The notes beneath the pieces are model-generated. The model had not been told where the DNA came from. It ran no database searches and saw nothing but the letters and a program-made list of their open reading frames with translations. Below, piece by piece: positions 23,701 through 48,758 of a stretch of 64,000 bases of DNA. The DNA is taken from the NCBI GenBank assembly GCA_030267565.1, contig BRXU01000002.1:2232001-2296000 (forward strand). Direction: 5' to 3'. The position numbers and the translations under genes are program-made. The stretch comes from Pleodorina starrii (lineage: Eukaryota; Chlorophyta; Chlorophyceae; Chlamydomonadales; Volvocaceae). Position 1 is the first letter of the stretch, and the number at the start of each line of letters is the position of its first letter.

Positions 23701-24827
23701 GCAGAGCACTACAGGTGGGGGTGGGGGGGGGGAAGGAAGGGAGGAGGGAAATGCAGGGTCATGGCCGTTAAGGGCACTGCAGGCGAAGGGTGAAAGAGTG
23801 CGCGTGTGTGTCGGTCCGTGTACCTGGCTGTATGTGCTAGTGCGCGCTCGGTGCCGCTGTCGCCCTGTCTCTACCCGCCCTTTCCGTTTCCGTTGCGAGT
23901 TGGGAGTTGAGTGTTGGGTGTTCGCGGCCGGCTCCGTTGTCTTCCAGTCCTGTGCCGGCCACTCGTCGTGTGGGGGCGGCCAACATCCGCCCGAGGCGCT
24001 GGTGCCCGCCCGGCAGCCCCCGTTGCAGCCCACGACTCGGCCCTTTTCCCGCTCCGCCCCTGCCCTCGCCTTCCCACTCTCCCCCCTGCTGCTGCTGCTG
24101 CTGCTGCTGCCACTGCTGTGCAGGCTGCAGCGCGAGGCCGTGGCGCTGCGCAGCAAGCTGACCCCCCAGTTCCTGGAGTACGCTCTCATCCAGGTGGGGC
24201 GAGATAGACGAAGGGAAAGGGGTGGTGTTGGTGGTTGTGTGAGACAGCCCAAAAGGGCAGTGAGGAAGGGGGGCAAGGGCAGGAGGGGGAGGAGGAGGGA
24301 AAGAGACGCGGGCACGGTGGCCGCTGGTGGCTGCGGCTGCTGCTGCTGCTGCGGCTGCTGCTGCTGCTGCTGCTGCGGTGGGGTCGCTCCTCGTAGTGTG
24401 CTGTTATTGTTCTTGTGGTGGCTACTGCTGCTACTGCTGTTACCTCTCGACCCGCCTTTTAATTTCCCTTCACGCCCCCCCTAGAGTAGGCTAGCCCTCA
24501 TCAGGCTGTTCGTTCCTTCACCCCCTCGACTCCCGCGAGCCTCTCCCCCGTCCCCATCCTCCTCCTCCCCCCAACCAACCCCCCCAGGCCCTGACCAACA
24601 ACACCAAGATCTTCTTCGGCGACCGACTGCCCTCCCTGCTGCTCGACACCCGCGCGGCGCTGAGGGGCGCATTCGCGTCATTCGAGGCCGGCGCCGACAC
24701 AGCGGCACCGACTGCAACAACAGCAGCAGCAGCACCTGCAGCAGCAGCAGCAGCGGCGCCGGCGCCTACGGCAGCGGCGGAGGACGCAGCGGCCGGTGTC
24801 CAGCCGCCCGGTGGGGGTCCGCGCTAG
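20746..24827 (+). CDS. Erlin-like SPFH/prohibitin-family protein (ER membrane)
   Basis: Nine exons (20746-20931, 21158-21274, 21866-21934, 22209-22367, 22817-22948, 23231-23320, 23575-23714, 24124-24193, 24588-24827) encode 400 residues. An N-terminal TM anchor ([14 protein letters not shown]) precedes the SPFH domain. Erlin-specific blocks include [63 protein letters not shown] and [14 protein letters not shown]. Then follow a charged coiled coil ([16 protein letters not shown]) and [20 protein letters not shown]. Animal erlins form large ER rings, bind cholesterol and direct IP3 receptors and other clients to ERAD. The Ala-rich C-terminus encoded at 24690-24824 is lineage-specific. The second intron begins with GC (GCAAGT at 21275) instead of GT; all others are GT-AG. 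The assignment to erlin rather than prohibitin or stomatin rests on the [10 protein letters not shown] and RVTKPTIP blocks. Confidence 0.93.
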
Positions 24828-25607
24828 CGCAGCGCAGCGTTCGTTTGTGGGCCCTCATCCGCATGCTGTGAGGAGAGGCAGCGGCGGGCGGGGACGGGAC
24901 GGGAGGGGAGGGTCGGAAGGTGGGAGGGCTCAGCCCTGCTGCAAGCAGCAGACAAGGGGGAAAGGCAGCGGTGACACTGCTGGTCTGCTGCAGTAAGAGT
25001 TGAGGGGAACGCGCATCGAGGGCACTGGGCTGGGGGCGGGGGATGTCCTCCAGGGGGGGGGCCGTCAAGGCGGGCGGGCGGGGGGAAGGCGTCATGGCGA
25101 GCGACACACACGTTACGATCCACAGAAAAAACAGTCTAGGAACGCGCACTTGCCGTTCAGCTCTCTTGCTGCATTCATCCATTTCAAAGGAGCGCCACGA
25201 GGTCGGGGTCGGGAGGGCGATGTCTTCATGGATGTGGTGGGTGGCCTTAGGGTGGGGGGAGGTGGGCGCCGGCTGGTGGCGGAAAGTGGGAGGCTGGCCA
25301 CGAGCCGGACGGTGGGCGGTGGGCGGGTGCTGGTGGCCGCAGCTGGGGGGCCCAACCGTTTGCAAAGGCGGCGCGCCCACGGCCCCCTCCTCCTCCAGTA
25401 CATTCATATTTTGGGGCTCCGGAGGGCAGGGCAGGGACGGGGGCGGTGTGAGGCCAGCCTCTGCTGTCGGGCCGGCTGGTGAGCTGGCTGGTGGCTGGGT
25501 GGCGCATTTGGTCGGTGGTGGCAGCTCCAGAACAGCTCCGTATTCTAATCCTATTTCGAGGGGCGTGCACCGGTCGGGTCTGGGTACCTTCTGGGGAAGC
25601 CTGGTTG

Positions 25608-25656
25608 CTTGGCTGGCTGGCTGGCTGGCTGGCTGCCTGGCTGGCTGGCTGGCTTG
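25608..25656. repeat. (GGCT)n microsatellite
   Basis: About twelve copies of the GGCT tetranucleotide with one GCCT interruption near 25634. Confidence 0.85.
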
Positions 25657-26648
25657 GTTTCATGGCTTGCGCAGGGTGCCGTATTGGGGAGCGCGAGCGC
25701 CGAGGTGTGCCCCAACGAACGGAACGTATTCACGAATATGACATCTAAGGAAAGAAGAGCATTGGGAAATCCAGCGCCTCGGCGACACGAGTGCGCCTGG
25801 CTGGGTTGGGTTGGATTGGAATGGGTTGGGTTGGATTGGGTTGGGCCCGCCAGCCCGGCCGCCCGCCCGGGAGGTTTGGCAGCGCGTGGCAACAACGCCG
25901 GCGGCAGGTGGCGGTGGCGCAGGATGGGTTTTGGGGTTTTTATGGGTGCGGTGGCGGTCGTAATGACGAATGAAGGTGGTGGGCAAAAATGGTGGGCGGA
26001 CCGGATCGCGTTCTCGCGGCGCAGCAGCCCGAGGAGCTGTCGAGCTGTCGCATAGGCGATATGCCCGAATGACGCAGAGGTGGATCGAGGATCGGGGTAC
26101 GGTACCCGTAGCAGCTGCGGCGCGTGGTTTGCCGCGGCCCCGGCGCACCGAGCCACCCGGGGGCAGTCGGTCAGGCCCCTCATGTGCTGGCTGTTTGTCC
26201 ACCACCACCACCCGGGTAAGCGCAGCACGGCGCAGGGCCCAGCGGCCGCACCCGTGGCGCCCAGTCACACGGGGCCGCCGCAGGTTGTGTAGGGGAGGGG
26301 GGCAGGGGGAGAGGAAGAGCCCCTGCCGGATCTCCCTCCCTCCTAAGGATGGGTCTCCCTCCCTCGCTTACGGTATCTATCGTTCGCACGCTAGCGGGTA
26401 AAGTACCGGTAGGCCCCACGCGCCGGCCGTCAGGCGCGGTAAGGCGGCTTAGGAGATGACGACAGGACGTGACAGGCAGGTCACGCCCGCGGAGAGGCGG
26501 CACCGAACGTTACGTGATGGGAGGACATGGGTGGGACCGCCAGCGGCGCTCCGGGAGTCTGGGTGCGGCAGCGGGCTGGGTAGAGACAAGCGCGCGTCGC
26601 TTGCTCTCGCACACCCCGGCGGCGTCGGCGGCGACAGCTGCGCATGCG

Positions 26649-26742
26649 GCACACGCACACATACACTTGCATATATGCGCACACATATACCGTACACAAG
26701 CACACATATACCGTACACATGCGCGCACACATACACACACAG
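26649..26742. repeat. Imperfect CACA/CATATA tract
   Basis: Alternating purine-pyrimidine CA-rich DNA with repeated ACACATATACCGTACACA units; could adopt Z-form DNA. Confidence 0.7.
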
Positions 26743-27770
26743 AGCACCGCTGCGGCAGAGTCCCACCGCCCTGAATGCGTACCCTCAGTGCCGTACTATA
26801 CACAGCAAAAAAGCGAAATAATTGGACAGCCGGGTAAGCCCGCGCCGCAGCATGGCGAGTGACGACGGCAGCGCACGCAGCGAGACGCATGCGCGGTTTG
26901 CCTCCTCTGCGGTGCCCCACCGGCGAGGAAGAGGGAGAGGGAGGCTTCCCATGCACCCTGTCGGAGGCCAAGCCCACTTGTCCATTCACTAGTTCACAGC
27001 TTCCCGCATTTCGGCAGCACACCACCCGACCCCGCGTCCTCACTCGACGGTACCAGTACTGCCGCAGACACAGCGAGCGCTGCTGGGTGGGGCGTTACAC
27101 ATCCAATCCACGCCAGCCCTACACGGCCACATCAAACACGGATGCCTGACATCTTCAGTCGGCGGACGGGGGGGTTGGTGCTAGCCGCCGCTTCCGCCGC
27201 CGCATCCACCGCCGCTGCCGCCGAGCGGGGCGGCTTCAGGGCGTTAGTGTGGGGCGGTGATCGCCGCAGCCGGGCTTCCGGCGGCGGCCAGGAGCCGACG
27301 CCTACACGGCAGGTCGCAAGCCCGCCGTCCAGCCTTGCGCGCGGCGCCGCCCCCCTCCTTTTTGCCCGCAGTCCCGCACCGTAACCGGCCGAAAAAAGGC
27401 CACCGGCCAAGGGAGCTGTCGTCCAAACTTCAGCGATCAATTTTCAAATCCTCCGACTTGATCCGATCCATACGTTTTCGGGGGAGCCCAGCTGTGCGCG
27501 CGTCGAGCCTTGGTAGGCACACATGCGCGTACGAGCACGACAATTGCCACGTCAAAACCCCGACTTACGGTAAGTACACACATGCATCACGCAATGCCAC
27601 GCATTATTCGGGGGTGCCGCCCGGGTGTGGGTATGTCTCGGCTTAACACGAGCCTTCACCGGGCCCTAGACCCGCAGGCCCCCAGATCCACAGGCCCAGG
27701 CCCAGTCAATGGCAGGCGGCCCGGCCCCGAGCCTTCGAGCGCTGGGCAGGCGCCTTTCCATGCAACCAGC

Positions 27771-27832
27771 CAGCCAGTCACGCAGTCATTCAGTCGCTCA
27801 GTCACTCAGTCAGTCGGTCAGTCGGTCAGCTT
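27771..27832. repeat. (CAGT)n tetranucleotide tract
   Basis: Imperfect CAGT/CAGC tandem. The same motif recurs in a cyclase intron at 37279-37321. Confidence 0.75.
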
Positions 27833-28293
27833 TCCATAATGCCGACCAACCAAGGGGCGGCGCGGCGCGGCGCGGCGCACAAATGCTTTCGATTCTCTGT
27901 GTACAGCCGGTTGCAACACAGCTCCGCGCTCCCGTCATGGCGCAAAGTGCTCAACGTCCTATTCGGCAACGCAGCGGCTCCGCAGCGGCTCTGACGGCCG
28001 GCGCGGGCCAAGAAGGGGCCCCCCTGCGGGGCGGGAGGATCACCCCGCTGCCGCGCTGCCTTGCTGCCGCGCGCGCGTGGCCCTCAGCCGTGCCCATCCA
28101 TGCCCCCACCCACTCCTCTCTCTTACCCCCCAAAAACCCTACCCCAAAACCCTTGCAGCGCGGCGCTGCGCCGCAGCACGCAGCCGGCAGCAGCCGTGGA
28201 TCCGAAACCCAGCAGGGGCGCGCCCCTTTGTTTCAAGTACTGCAAGCATCGGTTCCTTTTCCCTCGGCTTGGTAGGTTCTCAGGTGGTTCGCG

Positions 28294-28379
28294 CAACCAG
28301 CCAATCAGCCAACCAGCCAATCAGCCAATCAGCCAACCAGCCAATCAGCCAATCAGCCAATCAGCCAATCAGCCAATCG
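28294..28379. repeat. (CAGCCAAT/CAGCCAAC)n octanucleotide repeat
   Basis: About ten copies of an 8-bp unit alternating AATCAGCC and AACCAGCC. Confidence 0.85.
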
Positions 28380-28751
28380 GCCCCCACGCCCCACGGCCCG
28401 GCCCACCACCACCACCACCACCACCTGCGGCCGGCACCGATTCCCTATGTACCAATATGCTACCGTATGTACAGGAATATGCACACGTGCACGCCCGCTT
28501 GCAGCGCAGCACTATGTGCCGTCGCACGCGTTAGTACGCAAACAAGTGGCAAAATACGTGCCCTCGCCCCACGCAGGTACGCACCCGCACCCAAGGCACA
28601 TACGGGCGCGTCCCGGAGCGCTCGAGGCGCGTATGCGGCGAGGCTTCCTTTGCCCTGCGCGCGCTCGAGTCGACAAGCCGAGCTTTGGTCCCATCTCTGG
28701 GGCCGTGCACCCTTCTGCCTTTCGTCTAAGTGCGCTTCCATTTGGCATCCC

Positions 28752-28756
28752 TTACA
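28752..28756 (-). other. Candidate TGTAA poly(A) signal of the cyclase gene
   Basis: TTACA on the + strand, about 500 nt past the cyclase stop on the minus strand. Confidence 0.4.
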
Positions 28757-29254
28757 CCCACCCAACCCACCCACCCACCCAACCCACCCACACACACCCT
28801 CCGAATTCGAGTTTCCACTCTCCGCATACCTCCCACATCCTCCGTCAAACTTCCAGTCATCAGTCGCTCCCGGCCCTGCCCTGCCCGGCCCTGCGGACCC
28901 CCCACTGAACACGCCCCAATGTGTCCTCCCCCCTGTGCCCCCCCTGGCCCGCCCCGCCCTGCCCCGTTAGTTCCCCCTTGAGACCCTCCCTTGAGTCGGC
29001 TCCTGTCCCGCCACGACCGCCCCAACTTTCGGCCAACTGGAGGCGGTGCCCTGGCGGTGCCCAGGCCCGGTGGCCTGGGAGTGGGTCAGTGACCCACGGG
29101 TCGGCTGACCTGTTATGAGCGACCCACGGGTCGGCAGACCCCGCCACGAGCGACCCTGGATCAGCCGACGGACCCACGGGTCAGTCGACCCGCGACGAGC
29201 GTTACGCGCGTCGCCAGACCGGCCACGAGCGACCCGCGGGTCTGCGCTGTCCAT

Positions 29255-43979
<14,725 letters not shown>

Positions 43980-45728
43980 CGTCGACCGAAACGCACTTCA
44001 GTCGGCAGACTTGCGCCCTCTTCACAGCTAAAAAGCCTTAGTATACATTTTATGTTGGAGCTCCCTTGCGATAGCGCATCCTGAAGGGGGTCAGGAGGGG
44101 TCGCGGCCCCAACTCCGACCGTTGGACGCAGAGCCTCTGTCGACGGTTGTGCTGTCCCAACTAAGCTCTAAAGCAAATTAATTCAGCTTAATACCAATTT
44201 AAATTATTAGGTTACGAAGTTTGAACTCACGGCGTGTGGGTGTGCAGAGTAGTGGCTCTATGCATTCCGTTGTGGCTTCGTAAGGAATAACCGTAAAAGC
44301 GGGTGCCTTCGACCAAATTTTTGGGCGTATCGCAAAGAAAGTTTGCCTTCGAGAAAGCGTGGACAGCTTGGACGGTGCTGAAGATGAAGGGGCGTCTTCT
44401 ATCATGTTCGATCCCACCAAACCACTCCTTAAACCGCTTTTTGCGTAGCAATTACAAGTCATATAGCTGATTTATATCATTGACTGCGTAACCGTGCAAA
44501 AGCCCGGTATAGTGGGGCGCCCGGAAATTGGCGTCGCAGCACGTGACAACTAATACCGCGCGCAGATCCTTAGTTATTTAGGTAATTGCATACAGTATTA
44601 AGACTTCAATACATCACCAAGAAAAACTTGATCGCAATTCCGGAGTTACTGCTCCCTCGGAATTGCTCGTGTCGCGCAAGGACGCGACGCCGCGTGGCGC
44701 CCACTGCGGCGGACTTCTGTTTTCCCGGTTGCATGCGTGTCTTACACAGCGTTTCCAGATTAGATCTAAATACCTCCGCTGTGCCCCGCCATCAGACAGC
44801 AGAAGAGCCGTTGCCCTTCCACCAGGCTTCCACTTGCTCCCGCAGACCCCAGCCCACCACCACGATAGCCAGCGAACTGAGGGGCCCCGCCGCATCCTCC
44901 CAATGTCAGCACATCCAAGCGTGTATGGCATGCAGGAAATCAGTCGGCTTGTCCGGCCGCCGGCCGCGCAAGGCCCGCGCCAGCCGACCAGGGTGGCTAT
45001 CTTAAGATATGAATATGAATATATATTCGGGAGAAGATTTTGAAAATTTGAAGATACTTTTGCCGTGCAAAAAACTGAAGGTTTAGATAATCCGGCCTCA
45101 CAGGTGGGCATGATATCTCCCGGGGCTGTGTTTAGCCGGGGAAATCCCCTCCTGGACAGATCCTGACAGATACTCTCAGCACTTCGGAGCCAGGAGTATC
45201 TCCGGCCGTAGATACTCAGCAAAATAAGATAGCCACTTTGCAGCCGACACAGAGCACGGACGGGAAACGCGGGCCCGTGTGGTTTCGCGCCGACCGCCAA
45301 AAAGATCGTCGGCTGACAACTGTGGCGTTCCTGCCCTTCCTGCTTTCGCGCACTTCCCCCCGCCGACCCCGGTCATGCCTAGGTCACGCTGCAGCCTCGC
45401 GTGTGGGGAACTGGGGATCGGCTGCACAGCTTGCGACGAGTCTGCAGCGCACGTGCCACCCCTTTTGCCTGTCTGCCTGCCAGTGACCGGCAGGCGCAAA
45501 TGCGAATGCCGCAACGGTAGTGGTGTGGATTCGCGCACAGTATTCCCCGCTGTAGAGCAAACAACAAGTCCTGGCAAACCGATTGTGCTGAAGTCACGTA
45601 ATTACAGCTAAAATACATGATTATATATAATGTGCGTAGGATACAAGCGCATGGCTCGTCGGTGTCAGTCGCAGGCCCGGCTTCGATGTACCACGGGGCG
45701 TGGTTCGACGCGTTTCGACTGCGACGGT

Positions 45729-45759
45729 CGCTGTGATACGCGGCCGGCGTATCACAGCG
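45729..45759. repeat. Perfect 13-bp inverted repeat, 5-nt spacer
   Basis: Arms CGCTGTGATACGC and GCGTATCACAGCG around GGCCG. Confidence 0.9.
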
Positions 45760-46488
45760 CGGCGCTGCACAGACATGGTAGCGAAGCGCGAGTCTGCAAC
45801 ACAAAGTTTACCGTTACATTTAAAATAAAATTATGTTGAGAACATCACATTTAGGCCTCCACGCATGTAGCCGCTGCCTTGGAGTGTCGGTTGGTCCCGT
45901 GGGCACCACGACGGTTACTTTTCCGTTGAAACGCGAGGTCTCGAAGTCTGAGGTGGCACACGAGAGCAACTTTCCTTCAAACAAATCAACTGCCTTGCGT
46001 ATATTTCCACTCTTCCAAGCCTTATCTGTGTAGTTTCGTCCGGGCTGAGATGCTCCTGTTGAGCTTGCCGCCTCGTGCTCGCTCGCACGCTCGCGGCCTC
46101 TCGAGGTCAGCGAAACCCTTTGCGCCGTTCTCCCCCCTCGCGCGACGCTTCGCCCACCACTAAACAGCCCTGCCACTGCGTCGCCCTGTTGAGAAAAACG
46201 CGACGACGACGATAACTATGCTGAACGAGGGGCTTCCAGCTTTTCGCATGTTCCCGTGACCTTTGGGGGAACAGTTATTCAGAGGTTTCGAGTACGTTGG
46301 GGCGTCAGGGTTAGGGTTAGGGCTTGAGCCGTTACAAATTGCAAGAGTCAGCCGTGCGCCATTTCGCTCTCCCGCCCCTTGCGCATCGGGGAAGGCGGTA
46401 GGTCTCAACTTCTGTCAAGTTAGAGTCTCCACGAGAATCGAGTCCAGCGCCCGCCCGCGCATCGGTCCGTCCTTTCCTCTCAACACCG

Positions 46489-46529
46489 TGTCACGACACA
46501 CTGCGTAATTGACGCAGTGTGTCGTGACA
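46489..46529. repeat. Perfect 18-bp inverted repeat, 5-nt spacer
   Basis: Arms TGTCACGACACACTGCGT and ACGCAGTGTGTCGTGACA around AATTG. Confidence 0.95.
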
Positions 46530-48758
46530 ACCTGCCCCCAACTTTGCGGGAAAAAAGTGCTGGAGCCAGCCGGAGCTTCCCTCTTCCCCTCCCTTCCGAC
46601 GTCCACACCTGGCGCCGTGCACGCTGCCAGTCCCTCCTTGCCGTTATCACACGGCCAGAAGACCCGGGGGCAGCACTCGTACCGGCGGCGCGGAGCGGCA
46701 TACATGAGGCCAAAAGGGGGAATGCCAAAAGCAGACATGTCAAAGGGGACACGTCCGCTCTAGTGTGCAGAGCCGAACCAGTCTTTCGACCAGCGAGGCC
46801 ACCGTCTCACGGCCGCCTCCGAAAAGGGGCTGTCCAATCCAAGCGGCTGGCCCTGATCTTCCCGGCAGGACAGGGCGGCAGCCGTGGGACGCGGCCGCCC
46901 TCTGCATCCTGCCTGCATCGGGTATTGGTACGGCACTCGACCTGCTCCTCGGGTGTCGCAGTTCAACTCCATACGCCTCGTGGTCTCTGCGGGTTTCACG
47001 GTGATACGTCCAAAGCTTCTTCGCAGCGGCAATGCGGCAGGCGAGGAAGCACGGAAGCAGGGAAGGAAGGAAATGAGGGGAAACGAAGGACGCCGCGAGT
47101 CGCCGCGCGCACACACACACACACTTGCCGAATGGATGGTGATTTGTCTCACATGTGGATGTGGATGTGGACCCCGAGGTTGGAAGGATCGTATTGCCCA
47201 GAAGGGCCCAGATGTCCCCACGCGCGTGTCGATTGGGCGAAAATGAATCGTCTCACAAACAATGCTGCTGATTGCAGCGGACCCAAAGGGTCGCCGGAGC
47301 CACCGTAGCGTGCCGCATGTGCCACTACTCGCCACGTCAGTAGAAATGGCGAGAAGTGACGCACGAGTGACACATGTGGTATGTGCCAATTTTGGGCTTC
47401 TTGGGGAGAATCCCACAATTTGGCACCTTAACGTGAAGCACACGGACCTCACAAGCAAACAGGTGCAGGAGAGTAGATGTCAAACGTATGGGAACGTTGT
47501 AAGGGAGGGCGGCATTTCATCTCAGGCATGTCCGGTCGCCCGTAAGGGAGGGTCGCGTCTCGCTCCGGGCTGAAGAGGCGAGGCAGGCGCTTTGTCATGC
47601 ACAGCGTAGCCTTGGGCATGCATGAGGATATATAGATGCGCTGTGCATTGACACACTTCGTCCTAGCGATGCCCCGGGGGACATGGCTGATGGAGTGTTG
47701 GTTACGCGGCCATGGCCTCGTGGTGTCCTCGTCGCTGAGATGTGGCGGGGCGAAGCATAGCGCAAGTGGGGGGTGTCATTGGGAGGTGCGTCAGGGAAGG
47801 AGGCGACCTAGGGTAGGGTTTGACGACAGGGGAGGCTGCTCTCCAAGTATGCGGTTTCTGCGTATCTTAGGCACCCATTCGTTACAGAGGGTAACTGGGC
47901 GGGGGAGGGTATACTAGGGACAGGGCCGTTGGGGAGCAGACAGGCAGAAAACTCTGCTCTGGTCGATAGAAGGGGTTTGATGAGAGCAGGTCCAGAGGGG
48001 GAATCCAGCGCTCTCCCTCTGGACCTCATTTCCCCTTTCCCTAGGAGGCCATTGTTGCGTGCGGCCCCATCCTCAACGCCAGCTGGTCCATCAGACCATC
48101 ACGACAGAGGAACGCAGAACATAACACGAAACGACGCCGCACGACGGTCAAAAGCGTTAAAAGCCGCTATATGTCCGTCAGATAATCCATCTGCATCAAA
48201 GCTCAGCCTTGGCAGCATGGCTTTGGCAGGGGACTGTTAGGGTCAGACTGCTGTCGAGTCGTTTGGCAACACCAGATGCCAAGCGCATTATTCTTAAACC
48301 CTGTCACGAAATCCAGGTCGCTGGATCTTAGCCCAGAAGCGTATAACTAAATACGTCATAGAATACTTCAGACGTGGTCAGGAGAGTAAGAACATAAAAT
48401 TGGCAATTGGATGGCAGTGGCTACTATGGGCGGCATGGATACTTGTAAAGAAAGTGTTTAATCATGTGCACCTCTCTCATGCCAGCCTTTATCGAGGCTG
48501 TGTCGTACATATTGTACACGGCTCCCTGCGCACCATGCGGTGCCTCATTCGGTGTCTGAAAGGGTTTGCTTAACTAGCGATCCCCCCATCACACAGATCC
48601 TTAGCTTCCGGGGGCGTAGCGCTGAGGAAGGTCGTCGTCCGTTCGGCGGCGGCATTTTCGGGACGCTGCGCCTTGCAGCAAGTCCTTCTGCTATAGCCCA
48701 CTGCACCACCTAAGGATTATAGCAGAATTCACTAGTTGCACATCAAAATCTCGCCGAG

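Larger units (their letters stand above)
24828..28751. other. Convergent intergenic region rich in simple repeats
   Basis: About 3.9 kb between the erlin stop and the poly(A) candidate of the cyclase gene. It contains (GGCT)n at about 25608-25656, GGTTG-rich DNA at 25800-25850, a CA/TA-rich tract at 26649-26742, (CAGT)n at 27771-27832 and (CAGCCAAT)n at 28294-28379. Open frames are short, mutually overlapping and without motifs, so I call no gene. Confidence 0.45.
43980..48758. other. Divergent intergenic region between cyclase and TIC100-like genes
   Basis: About 4.8 kb with noticeably lower GC than the rest of the window, especially 43980-44600, 45580-45840 and 48240-48740. It must contain the cyclase and TIC100-like promoters. 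A TATA-like stretch sits near 44040-44055 upstream of the cyclase start. Two perfect palindromes with 5-nt spacers lie at 45729-45759 and 46489-46529, and a hairpin-forming GGTCCAGAGGG/CCCTCTGGACC pair lies near 47986-48025. No open frame has a recognisable motif. Confidence 0.45.

Noticed and set aside
27132..27440. 102-residue minus-strand ORF in the erlin-cyclase spacer
   Set aside because: Ala/Arg-rich composition typical of chance GC-rich frames; no neighbouring exon.
28294..28379. Regularly repeated octamers resembling a CRISPR-like array
   Set aside because: Units are contiguous 8-mers without spacers in a eukaryotic nuclear context; simple satellite.
44199..44462. 87-residue minus-strand ORF ending near a GTGAGT donor, upstream of the cyclase start
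   Set aside because: It could be a 5' exon of the cyclase transcript, but two frames are equally open, neither shows similarity, and the ATG at 43979 already gives a complete model.
45820..46176. 118-residue minus-strand ORF (contains AWKSGNIRKAVDLFEGKLL), with TGTAA just after its stop
   Set aside because: It has moderately gene-like composition and a suggestive TGTAA, but no recognised family, no splice partner and an arginine/serine-rich N-terminal half; too weak to call.
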